From NCBI GenBank assembly GCA_009746045.1, contig RPFO01000072.1, positions 1,769,269 through 1,833,268 on the forward strand: a stretch of 64,000 bases of DNA, given 5' to 3'. This stretch comes from Mesostigma viride. Its lineage: Eukaryota; Streptophyta; Mesostigmatophyceae; Mesostigmatales; Mesostigmataceae. The translations under genes and the position numbers were made by a program. Under the pieces are notes generated by a model, which was not told the DNA's origin, made no database searches, and saw nothing but the letters and a program-made list of their open reading frames with translations. Shown here piece by piece: positions 15,848-25,999 of this stretch (position 1 is its first letter; every line of letters begins with the position of its first letter).

Positions 15848-17190
15848 GCCACCCCACCCACCCACCCTCTCCAACTGCATGTGGACTGCCTCTCCCAGCG
15901 ACTCGGCCAGCCGTTTGAGTGTGTTTGGGACCATATGCTGATGCCCATGGATATTACGCGCGCCATCAACCAGGCAACACCAGTGACACTTGAGCTCCTT
16001 GTTATCCTTCTCATCGGATGTACTGACGACACCCTGCACAATTACAGCTCACAAGGCAACTAACATGCTGGAGGAACGCATCCGCCGCAGTGGACGTCAG
16101 TAACGGATGTTGCAATGTTGCTGGAGGGAGGTCAATCGACCGCACCCGTACATACAAGGGGCAATTATTGATGCGTCATACCCAAAACAGGAAGAAAATG
16201 TGGCACAACTAACCTTGCCATCAACATGGATGGACGGAGTTGGAGACCAACTGCAGCGCGGCATTCGCAAGGGCACAGGCTGTGTTGTTCAGCAGGTCCA
16301 CCGCTGGACTGCCCGATGCCGAGTCCAGGTTCTTCCTTACACAAACTCTCCACAAGCGTGATTGTCGCGTCCTTGGCTGCCAACTGCGGAAAGGAGGCCA
16401 GTGCTCGCTTCAGCAGGAACTCGGCAATTGCAATCACGGTGGGCCCTGGCACGATTTGCAGGCCTACACATGCTTGCCCCGCATGTGCCTCCCCCACGTG
16501 TGCATCCACCGCAGTTGACGTGCTCGCTCGCAGCTCCCACTACCGCTGGCTTCGTTGCCATGTTCCTCCACCCGTTGCCTCTTGCATCTTAGCTGTTCCT
16601 CGCGCTTCTCCGCAGCCTCTCTTTCCCTCTCTTCCTCTCTCTTTTCTGCTGCCGTTCATGCCTTGCTCCAGATATAGATGTGGCTGCTTAGGCGTTCAAT
16701 CTGCATCACAGAATTGGACGATATGCACGTCAAAGGAAAGCCAACCAAGCAGCAACATTACCAACAATGTAGCGGGAGGGTCAGTGCAGAGGCCAGCAAC
16801 ATAACTGCCTTAGTCTTGTACTCCTACCATACACATTAGGGAAGACTGCTGGCATGGCAGCCTGCATCACAGCAATGAATTGCCGCCAACTAAAATAAGA
16901 GAGTGACTCACCGCTACTCTTCCCTGAAGCCGACTGGTCACACCTCCATTGTGGCGTTGTTTTACCACTTTAAGGCTCTTCCACAGCGTGCGATTTTGTT
17001 GATGCCATTTTCTCAATTCCTGTAGCATATATTTTGCCCCCGCCGCACGCTTCCATGGGTTGCCATGTACATCATACTTTGCTGATGCTGCAGAGAAGTC
17101 AAGCGGTTCTTTGCATTCCCTCACCTGTATTCAACGGCAACGCCAAAACGGAATGCCAACGAATGCGGAGCGGGGGAACAAGGCATAAAG
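15848..17190. other. Possible decayed minus-strand gene, not resolved
   Basis: No complete gene is recognisable. On the minus strand, 17124-16905 reads as an exon-like stretch (AKYMLQELRKWHQQNRTLWK) that ends at a good 5' splice site (GCG/GTGAGT at about 16908-16914). A second minus-strand stretch at 16165-16509 is open but unrecognised. The pattern could be an intron-containing transposon or host gene fragment. Confidence 0.25.
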
Positions 17191-17407
17191 CAACGCATGG
17201 TGAACCGGCAGATGCTGAGGCAGACACGACAATGCACTGGGTGCATGGCAACCATGTGAACACTGATGGTAGCACTCACATGCCTAACAAGCATTTTCTT
17301 TGTTTCCCCTGGGTTAGAGTGTAAGGCCTATGCCAACCAAGGTAAACAACAAAACAACACATCCTAAACTGCCCTAACTGACATGGGCAACAAACATGGC
17401 CAATGGA
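17191..17407 (+). repeat. 217-bp direct repeat, copy 1
   Basis: The segment starts CAACGCATGGTGAACCGGCA and ends CATGGCCAATGGA; it recurs at 17544-17760 with a few mismatches. The spacer between the copies is 136 bp. Confidence 0.9.
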
Positions 17408-17543
17408 GGACAAGGAACCAAGTAGGATCATCCAACAGGATCATGGTATTATGGCAGCTTGCATGCAGTAAATTACATCAAGCATGGTTGGCTCAGCACA
17501 TTGAAGTATTGTCACATCATTAGAACAAGGGAAAGTCAGAAAT

Positions 17544-17760
17544 CAACGCATGGTGAACCGGCAGATGATGAGGCAGACACGACAATGCACTTGGTGCATG
17601 GCAACTATGTGAACACTGATGGTAGCATTCACATGCCTAACAAGCATTTTCTCTGTTTCCCCTGGGTTAGAGTGTAAGGCCTATGCCAACCCAGCTAAAC
17701 AACAAAACAACACATCCTAAACTGCGCTAACTGACATGGGCAACAAACATGGCCAATGGA
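17544..17760 (+). repeat. 217-bp direct repeat, copy 2
   Basis: Second copy of the 17191-17407 segment, with near-identical sequence. The short frames in both copies that share the ending HFLCFPWVRV are a consequence of the duplication rather than evidence of a gene. Confidence 0.9.
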
Positions 17761-17929
17761 CACAACACCTTGAAATGGCCTTTTTTTTACATAAATTATG
17801 GCCCATGGCAAGTTTATTGTCCGATTGACCTAGGATTGGATCCCACCACTCCCCGGGATGTGTCTGGCTAGTGGTGGAGTAGTTGAGTCAAAATGTTAAG
17901 TTTACATGGTACTCCCTGCTTAAGTTAAC

Positions 17930-19780
17930 TCCAGATCCAAGGCCAAAACTGGCCACCTAAACCACTTGCACTTGCATAGAAACAATAGTTGATCTCAGAT
18001 TATGCTGTAACTTTGCAGTGGTGATGAATAATAGTTGTTCTGACCTTGTACAAAGTTCTACGCCATTTGGAGCCCTAGTTGGTGACAAATGCTAGCAAAA
18101 TTTTGCTAGCATTTGTCATTAATGGCCATTTAAAATCAATATTTAACCCAAATAATGTCAGAATGCCACCAAAACTTATTGCCATCATGCCAGCACCTGA
18201 AGCAAGGTCTCAACAAGTCATGAGCAGAAATTCAGATCATGCAGAGCCCAAAATGGTGACATTTGCCAGCAATTGTCACCATTTTTTGCTTTTTTACCCA
18301 CAATTTTAACAACATTACCCACCAAAACATTCTCCAAGCTGGGGCGCATCATTTAAATCTTTGCAGGCAACTCAAGAATGACTAGTACAAACAGTGTGCA
18401 AAACCTTGGTGCATGTGAATGCCTGAGTGGTGACCATTGCTAGCAGAATCCATCATGTAAGGTAGGCATTGCCAGTATGCCACAAAGCTGTGATGTGCAG
18501 TGCATGTCCATATGTATACCCCATGACACCGTGCCTCTAAACTACTTGGCACATTGCAAAATGGGAAGGAAAGGTGAATAATACATGCCACATCACTAAC
18601 ACAGCCATTTGAATGCTACCAACACGCACCATGCATGATATACACTGCGTGTACAGTAATACATGTCGAGAATATGCCGAGCGAGCATATCAAGGTGCAG
18701 TGACCCCAACGCTGGCACATGTCACCTGGCATCCACGTATGCTCACATGATATGGCATTGGCATATCCCATGTCTCCATCTCTTGCACTTTGTGCGCACC
18801 AAGCCACCCATGCAGTCGCCCACCCATGCAGCCACCTGGCCACCCACCCACACAACTGCTCACACACTCGCGCGCCCGTGCACCCAGACAGCCACCTGTC
18901 CTCCCACCCAGTGACCCACCCACCAAGCCAGCCGCGCACGTGCTTACCCAACTTATACAACCATGCGTGCACCTAGGCACCCAACCACCTACCAACCCAC
19001 TTGGACATCCACCCACCCACCAAGGCACCTGCGCAACCCACACACCAACTAGGTAATAAGCAGGCATTCCCCCATCCAATGAGCCAACCACCCAACCACC
19101 CAACCACCTAAACACCCAGCCAGCTGGCCCCATATGCACCCGTCCGGCCACCCACAGTTGACCCACCCACGCACCTACCCACTCAACCATTCACTGCCCC
19201 CACACCCTTATACCCACTGACCCACCCACTGACCCACCCACACATGCATTTTCTCAGCCAGCACCCCGGCACCTACCTCACCCCAAACCTGCACAGCCCT
19301 TCACCCGTGATAGGTGAGTCGGTCCCAACCATAAACCCATCCACGCATCCATATCTGTGCGCCCACCCGTCCATCTACCCGTCCCTTCGCCCACCCACCC
19401 ACATCTAGTCATCTACACATCCACCAGCCACCAGCCACCAATGGCCCACCCACCAACCCACACACACACATACATCCCTAACCAACCAACCACCAACACA
19501 CCACCCTCAAAAACGTGCAGTTGTTTCACTCATGCATCCAACAACCCACCCACTTCAAAGTCCCCAAAGCCTATCATCACCCAGCCACCTGGGCATCTGC
19601 CAATAACCGACCGCCCTTGCACTCATCCACCCACCATGACCAGCCAGCCAGCCACCCACCCTCTCCAACTGCCTGTGCTCCCACCTACGCAGCCAGCCAT
19701 TTACCAAAGCATCCACCTATCAGCCACCCACCTGCCATTGAACCCACCCACGCCTAGGCATCCCTTGAAGCATCTATAGC
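17930..19780. repeat. Segmental repeat B, paralogous to about 11.9-15.6 kb
   Basis: This segment is the uninterrupted relative of segment A. It lacks the ORF1-element insertions, the 44-bp unit and the (CCCT)n array, so it shows the empty sites. Its second half (18,780-19,780) is the same ACCCACCC-rich low-complexity DNA. No gene is supported; 19,790-20,880 after it likewise shows nothing recognisable. Confidence 0.7.
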
Positions 19781-20879
19781 CCAAGCCTCCCACCCAAGGC
19801 TCTCTGGGCAATCAAACAACCAAACAACCAATCACCCAGCTATACAACCACCTAACCACCTAACCACTCAACAACACAATCACCGAACCACCTAACTACC
19901 CAACACCCAAACCAGCCAGGCATGTGCCCGCCTCGCATGCCCTCACCATTGCAACACCCCATACACGCCCCGCTCACCTAGCCAGCCACACACCCAGCCA
20001 GTCTCCTGCTCAACTCACGCATGAAGGCAATATCAGCCATGCATGGCCTCACCTTGCATCACTTGCATTGCCTGGTTAATTTGCATGAGACAGTTTCCAT
20101 CTCATTGTCAGCAACTGAAAAGGCTCTTTCTTCACAGTAATGAATAAGCTACAACGTTGGAAACGTTCTCCCATCCCTCTTTAAAACAGTCTTTAAATCA
20201 GAAAGACAAGGGCAAATCTCTGGACAAGGTGGCAATAACCACTGCACCATGCTCTTGAGAAAGTCTTAACAACCCAGCTTTCTACCCTTTTAGAAGCTGC
20301 CTTGCGTTAGCAACGATTCTGGGCCCTCTGGCTCGCTCACCTGGCTTAATCTGCGCTTCTTTATGGCTGCCGGGATATGCGAAGCTTGGGCCGAGGGTGT
20401 CGTGGCGAGGTCGTCTGCCCGACTCATCACTTCTCGAAACCGCACTGCCGACTAATAAAAACGATGCCCCCCTTTGCCTTTTGTATCTGGCGTCAAAAGA
20501 ACAATGAACTCGCTTGGAAACACTGTCGCAAAGAGCTTCCTACAGGCATTATAAGCAATTTTCGCAGCTTTTACCGCACTTACTGCACATCCGGAAGACC
20601 ATTAGCGGCCTTCGCGCGGAATCTTGGGCACGCCATATCTTCTGCTGGCTCATTGCCGCAGGCTGGCAGTATAGGAAGGTCGGGCATAGCCTAAAGAGCT
20701 GATTATCTGACGACAAAGATATGCATTGCATGAAGCAAGAAACAGACGGATTTCGCACCCCCATATTTATTCACGTCAATGCCGGACAATTAAAAGCGAA
20801 ACTCAAAAAACGAAAACACTAACGTTTTCGGGAATATTATAACGAACAAGCTGAGCTGCCAGCTATGTCGCGGTTTACG

Positions 20880-21204
20880 ATCCAGTTAACGATAACGGCT
20901 CCGTAACCGCCCCAGTGCCTAATATTGGGGCAGCTATGGCGCCGTAACCACTACCTGACCCGTCCCGTATACCCCAACGTAACCTGAACCGAAGCCGTTC
21001 ACGCCCCCGTAAACATAACCGGCCCAGTTACTGGGCCGTACCGAATCTCGGGGCCAATATTCCGAATGGTACCGTAACCCGTCCGGTAACCCAAACCGCC
21101 AACGAATACGGACCCGTAACCTGGCCCGTCGAAGTTACCGGGCAGGTTACGGGGGCGTCGAAGTTACCGGACAGGTTACGGGGGCTTCAAATTAACTCCT
21201 AGTG
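20880..21204 (+). mobile_element. Probable right end of a third CACTA-type element
   Basis: The stretch is packed with GTAACC/GGTTAC words, including two tandem copies of a 30-bp unit (21,127-21,186), and ends in AACTCCTAGTG at 21204, immediately followed by copia coding sequence. CACTA elements end in TAGTG with arrays of short subterminal motifs, and the second CACTA element here ends TTCCTAGTG. A matching left end (CACTAGGAGTT...) was not found, so this is tentative. Confidence 0.45.
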
Positions 21205-22377
21205 TTGTCTGCACCTGCACTTGTCAGGAGTGCATGGCTGAGGAACGTGGAGCAGCAGCTGAACAGCAGGGTTAACTTCTACTATGATGGAGTTGCTGTC
21301 AGCCCAATGGGTCTATATCATGGCCTGTGCCCACCACATGTGCTGGAGGGCTGGAAACAAGCTGCACATGTCACCTTTGCCAAGCTGAGGGAGAAGGACC
21401 GGGGTTGGAAGATGCTGGAGCCACAAGTGGGTCAGAAGGTCCTAGCTTGGAAGGAACCTAGCCTTTATGGCAAACGTGGTAGCTGGAGTCCTGGGGTGGT
21501 TACCCAGGTTGATGAAGCTAGCCACGCATGCTTGGTCAGCATGGAGGACGAACCAAAGCATGTGCACCGGCTGAGTTGGTCATATGTCAAGCCTAACCTG
21601 ATGAATGAGGGCAGTCAGGCACAAGGCTCACAGGATCTGCAGGATTTTCAGGTCCCAAGTGACATCACTGACGCGACGACCACATCTGTTGCAGGGGAAT
21701 CTGTCAGCCCTGGCCAGGTTGCAGAGGTACTTGTTGAACAGGCTGCAAGGTCAACAGCTGGGGAGTCAACTGTCAAGCCCAAGGCACTAACCAAGCCCAG
21801 GGGGACAAGTTTGGCTGGATTGATTGGGGCTCTACAAAGGGCCAAGAAGCAGCCCAAGGTAGCCAAGCTCAGGTGGCATGGCAATCTGGGGCTGGACACT
21901 GCCTTAGAGGTAGACACTAATTCTCAGGTTTCCATCATTGGGACCAGGGCTGCAGCAGGGTACAGCATGTCTGAACCCAGCTATCAGTTTGTGTCTGACT
22001 TCAGTGGCGGGGTACACGTGAAGGTACTGGGTGAGGTATTCATTCCTATCCTTGGACAGGACACTGCTTTTTGTGTCTTGGAGGGCTATCAAGGACCTGC
22101 TCTTCTGGGGCAGAATTTCCTATGCCAGGATGGGGTAGTGATCACGTCCTCTCTCCTGACTAAGGAAGGGGCTGGTCAGGTCCCACTGATTAATTTCAGG
22201 ACCACTCACCTATCACGTGCAGTAACCAGGTCGGTTAAGCGTGTGCAAGTGTGCCAGGGGCAGGAGCCCTTGGTTGATGACCAGTCATATTGCCAGCTGC
22301 TAGTCATCCAAGCAGTTTGGGCATTGGTCCTCACTCACTTGCTGGACACAGCCCTATCAACTACCAAGGCCTGGTGA
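21205..22377 (+). CDS. Copia pol fragment: integrase C-terminus plus retropepsin-like domain
   Basis: The frame opens inside a retroviral integrase C-terminal region (VGQKVLAW...GSWSPGVVTQVDE...LSWSYVKPN, about residues 75-130). A variable acidic linker follows, then a retropepsin-like domain (about 220-320): LDTALEVDTNSQVSIIGT around the catalytic Asp, and GPALLGQNFL near its end, which fits the usual hydrophobic-LG-x-x-FL strand. The catalytic triplet reads DTN instead of DTG/DSG, so activity is doubtful. In standard copia elements protease precedes integrase; here a protease-like domain lies between integrase and reverse transcriptase. The frame is lost near 22290-22377, where the RT N-terminal frame takes over. 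Confidence 0.6.
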   Translation: MSAPALVRSAWLRNVEQQLNSRVNFYYDGVAVSPMGLYHGLCPPHVLEGWKQAAHVTFAKLREKDRGWKMLEPQVGQKVLAWKEPSLYGKRGSWSPGVVTQVDEASHACLVSMEDEPKHVHRLSWSYVKPNLMNEGSQAQGSQDLQDFQVPSDITDATTTSVAGESVSPGQVAEVLVEQAARSTAGESTVKPKALTKPRGTSLAGLIGALQRAKKQPKVAKLRWHGNLGLDTALEVDTNSQVSIIGTRAAAGYSMSEPSYQFVSDFSGGVHVKVLGEVFIPILGQDTAFCVLEGYQGPALLGQNFLCQDGVVITSSLLTKEGAGQVPLINFRTTHLSRAVTRSVKRVQVCQGQEPLVDDQSYCQLLVIQAVWALVLTHLLDTALSTTKAW

Positions 22378-22683
22378 AGCTCATGTCCTCTCCCATTATG
22401 TGTCCCCAGGTCACACTGGGTCTGATTAAATCTGGGGAGGACTGGATCTCCAAGAAATGCGTGGAACCTGTCAATGACCTGCCGGCTCCTGCACGACGTC
22501 TACTCAAGCTCAAGTTTGTCATCAAGATGAAGGAGGTGGACGGGGTCAAGGTACCACATGTCAGGCCAGTGCTGAATGAGTTCAAGGGTACTGGTGAGTG
22601 CACTGCTGAGGAGTTGTATACCCCTGGCATGTTGCATGATACTTGGAGACTGCTGCTGTGTGTATTTCTAGGCCTTCTCAATA
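22290..22683 (+). CDS. Copia reverse transcriptase, N-terminal part
   Basis: This frame carries the copia RT entry motif: LKLKFVIKMKEVDGVKVPHV corresponds to the KWVFKIK...DG block, then ELYTPGMLHDTWRLLLCVF corresponds to the TFAPV...R.LLA block. It stops inside the 22,684 insert. When that insert and one CAATA duplication are removed, the frame runs directly into 24480 (LLN-KGLDYGSVVVDF), so this is the same protein as the downstream frame. It is in a different frame from the integrase/protease segment, so at least one indel lies near 22,300-22,370. Confidence 0.65.
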
Positions 22684-24474
22684 TAATGTCCATTTACCCA
22701 GAGGCCTCAATTGAGGCCTTTTGGCTCAATTGAGGCCTTTTTCACCAAGGTCACATGGGGACGGTAATTTTGGCGGGAAGGACCGGTCCTATGGGTCGTC
22801 CGGCCCCAGTGGCGCGAATCTGGTATATGTGCTGAGCGTCCTGACCCGTTGGGGTCGACAGGGGTCGACGGTTACTGAAAGATATGTGAGGTGGAAAAGT
22901 ACCTATTTTGGCCACTTGCGTGCAACCGGACGACGAATTTTCACGAATGCACGACCATGGCGGCCTCGAGTAAAATAGACCGTATGGCCACGTTCGTGCA
23001 TCATTTCGACCAGTAAGGAGCGCGTTGGGTAGATAAATTATCCGTGAAGCTAGCCCGATCGCTAAATGGGTCAAAAGTCAATTTCTAAATTCGTGGGGTC
23101 GTTATTTGTGTGCTGAATGCCAGGTTAGTGAAATTCAGCTGGGGCGTAATTGGCGTTGATAGTGCGCCTGCCAGCAGGCCGGTGCTTCGATATGCTGGGA
23201 AGAGACTAGCGGAACGGCGGGGGGGGATGTTGGGGCAGCCGTGACTAAAGGGGCACTGGCTATTTTCGAGCCTTTTGGCGTGGATCCGTAGGTAGAGGAA
23301 GGGGTGTTTTTAGCTAGGAAAAACTGGGATGCGGACAATAAACGCGCGCGCGCCCCCAGCTATGGGAGCGCCGTTATGCGAACAGCGCTGGTGAGGCCGC
23401 TGCAGCCGCTTTCATACGTCAATGGACGACGCACGGAGCGTCTGTCCGGCCAGATTTGCGGGCTGCATCGCTTCCGGACAACTTGAAAACGCCGAGCTTG
23501 AACAGCTTTTCTAATGCAGCCACGTTCAGCGCCAGCGCATATGCGTGCCTAGTGATCCCGGGTGTGAGGGTTGTGAAAGGTAAGTGCGTCCTGGTGGTAG
23601 TAAGGTAATGGCATCGATTTGCTTGTGATATCGTCAGTTTTTAGCTGCCTATCGGCGCCTAGTGCCGATGTGACGTAAGGCTGGTTATAGTACTTCGTGC
23701 AGTGCTCTGCGGCTGGCCCCCGCCTTGTAGACGTGTTTGCTTTCCATAAGAAGCATGGCAGTTCCTGCCATGCTGGCCATGTCTCAGGCAACCCTTGCAA
23801 AGCCCAAAATCAAGCTAAGAGGTCTAGTAGGCTGTGCAAATGTTGTCCAGTTATGCTTGTATATCTTGCCATGTGCTGTTCATCTGCTGCCGCGGCAGCA
23901 AACCCCTGTCATAATATACCGTAACAACCTAGATATTGGGGCTATGTGAGTGAAGCTACGCGCTTGGAAGGTCACACCTATCATTATAATGCATGATCCT
24001 TATGCGTGTTTGTAATAGAGGCTTTGGATTCCTCATGGTTACGTGCAATGCCCATGGCAGGCTATTGCTGCCTGCAGTGCTGCGCGACACCCCCGGCCGT
24101 GCAAGTGTGTGTGAGGGGTCCCTTGGGGAGCATGCCATGTCATGCCATGCTTACCATGTCGTGGGGGAACCTCGTAAGGTCCAAAAGACACACTACATGC
24201 AGATGGAACTGAGTACTGACGCCTTTTGGTCGCTTGTATCGATGGTCATGTTGTGTTGATGGTGCCGTCGCAGCGACACCCTGTTTTATTAAATCATAAT
24301 TAAATATGTATTAGGGCTATATGACTGATGTTAAGTGCTGGGAACCCCAAAACAATGATAATAATGCATGGCCTTCACTCATATTTGGAATAAAGTTTGT
24401 TGGCTCATTGTAATTACATGCAACACCCAATTTATAAAAAGGCCTCAATTGAGGCCTTTTTCCAGGTAGATAGA
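22684..24474. mobile_element. 1.79-kb insert of unknown class inside the copia RT gene
   Basis: The insert is flanked by CAATA (22679-22683 and 24475-24479); removing it with one CAATA restores the RT frame. Near both ends it has palindromes built on AGGCCTCAATTGAGGCCT (22700-22718, a partial second copy to 22744, and a perfect 26-bp palindrome at about 24437-24462). No terminal inverted repeat of the outermost bases is clear and no coding region is recognised. The interior has diverged repeats around 23740-23960, 23960-24180 and 24340-24440 (CATGGCAG, AATGCATG words). Confidence 0.65.
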
Positions 24475-24479
24475 CAATA

Positions 24480-25642
24480 AGGGCTTGGACTATGGCTCAG
24501 TGGTGGTAGACTTCAAGAGGGCATTTCTGGAGGGGGATGCAGATGTGGCACAGGAAAAGTGGGAGGGCAAGACGCCTTTCTATGTTAGGGTGCCTGCTGT
24601 ATGGAAAAGGGACATCCACACGGAGTTCCTTAAAATCCTCAAGGGCCTGGAGGGCCTGAGGTCAAGTCCAATAATCTGGAGGGAGACTCTCAACCGTTTC
24701 CTGAAGGAACATTGCAACTTGAAGGTCTCTCCTGTAGACCCCTGTCTGTTTCTGGGGCAATGGGAAGGCCTGCCAGTGTATGCTTCGCTGCACGGGGATG
24801 ACCTACATCTGATAGCTCCCACGTCGTGGCTTAAGGAGCTGATATCCATCATTAAGTCCAAGTTTCCTCTGGGTAGGGAGCAATGGCAGGTGGAGAATGA
24901 GCCTCTGCTGTTTGTGGGCATGGAGGCCACACTGGTGAAGAAGGGGGGGGAGTGGCGTATGCTGCTGGTGGGGGGCAATGATTATCAAGAGACCCTCATT
25001 AGCAAGCTTCCTTCAACCATCACACAGGCATTGTGTCCTATGGTCAGGGGCATGGTTGCTTGGGTGGCAGGCATTTCCAGGCCAGACCTTATGGTCATAG
25101 CCAGGTTGCCTGATGACATGCTGGTGGAGCTAGGGTCTGCCAAGGTGGCTGATCAGGTCAGGGCTTCATCTGGCATCCTGTTGTCTGCAGTGGATTTATC
25201 ACAACCCATTTGCATGGAGCTGTATGTGGATAGCTCAATGGACAGCAGGCAGGTCTCCAAGGTCAGGGGCAGGGCTGCAGGGCTCTTTGTGCTCAGACAG
25301 GAAGGCCTGGGGAGTTTGGTGAGCTGGTTTAGTCGCCTGCACAAACGGGTGGCTGTCAGCAGTGATGTGGCAGAATGCAGGGCTATTTGTGAAGGCATTC
25401 ACACAAGCCTTTATCTGAAGGAGTTGCTTCATCAGATGACTTCTAACACTCCTTGGCCACTTCAGGTTACCACTCTTCTAAAAACAGACTCCATGGGGAT
25501 GGTGCAGTTTGTGCACAGGCAGATGGCCAGAAGTAGGGACTTGGATTATCTCCTTCTTAAGGAATTGTCCTCCTTGGCCAATATTGAGCATATCCCTGGG
25601 GTTGACAATCCTGCTGATGCTTTGACCAAGCTAGTGCAGAAG
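24480..25642 (+). CDS. Copia reverse transcriptase-RNase H
   Basis: This frame holds the RT palm and the RNase H domain of a Ty1/copia element. VVVDFKRAFLEGD matches the DVKTAFLNGDL motif with the first catalytic Asp. LHGDDLHLIAP is the YVDD-type active site, here GDD. VGMEATLVKK and the following block fit the RT thumb region. RNase H includes LYVDSSMDSRQ, SSDVAECRAICEG (catalytic Glu), LKTDSMGMVQFV and the closing HIPGVDNPADALTKLVQ. The frame runs into the CACTA element at 25643. The final 19 codons and stop lie beyond it at 37629-37688 in the same frame. The frame is otherwise open, so this part was intact before the CACTA insertion. Confidence 0.8.
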
Positions 25643-25789
25643 CACTATACTTTTCGTCCGAGGGTGGTAAAAAGCATCCGAGGCGTAAATTACGAGGTGG
25701 TAATTTACTCCGCTTTTACTCTTACCGTTTGCATAGGAGGTCGGATCTTTCTCGTAAGCTACGAGTTAGATCCGAGGTAAGATCCGACG

Positions 25790-25970
25790 TCGTAATTTAC
25801 GAGGTAGTAATTTACGAGGTAGTAATTTACGAGGTAGTAATTTACGAGGTAGTAATTTACGAGGTAGTAATGTACGAGGTAGTAATGTACGAGGTAGTAA
25901 TTTACGAGGTAGTAAGGTACGAGGTAGTAATTTGCGAGGTAGTAATTTACGAGTTGGTAATTTACGATCC
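25790..25970 (+). repeat. 15-bp subterminal minisatellite of CACTA element 1
   Basis: About twelve head-to-tail units of GAGGTAGTAATTTAC with a few substitutions. The unit contains the palindromic core GTAAATTAC found also inside the terminal repeat. The open frame reading YEVVIYEVVI is a repeat artefact. Confidence 0.9.
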
Positions 25971-25999
25971 CGGTACTCGGTCCCGTAGGTTACGACGTC

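Noticed and set aside
15476..16063. Long Pro/Leu/Ser and Gly/Arg/Glu frames
   Set aside because: They are translations of the (CCCT)n array and the flanking low-complexity DNA.
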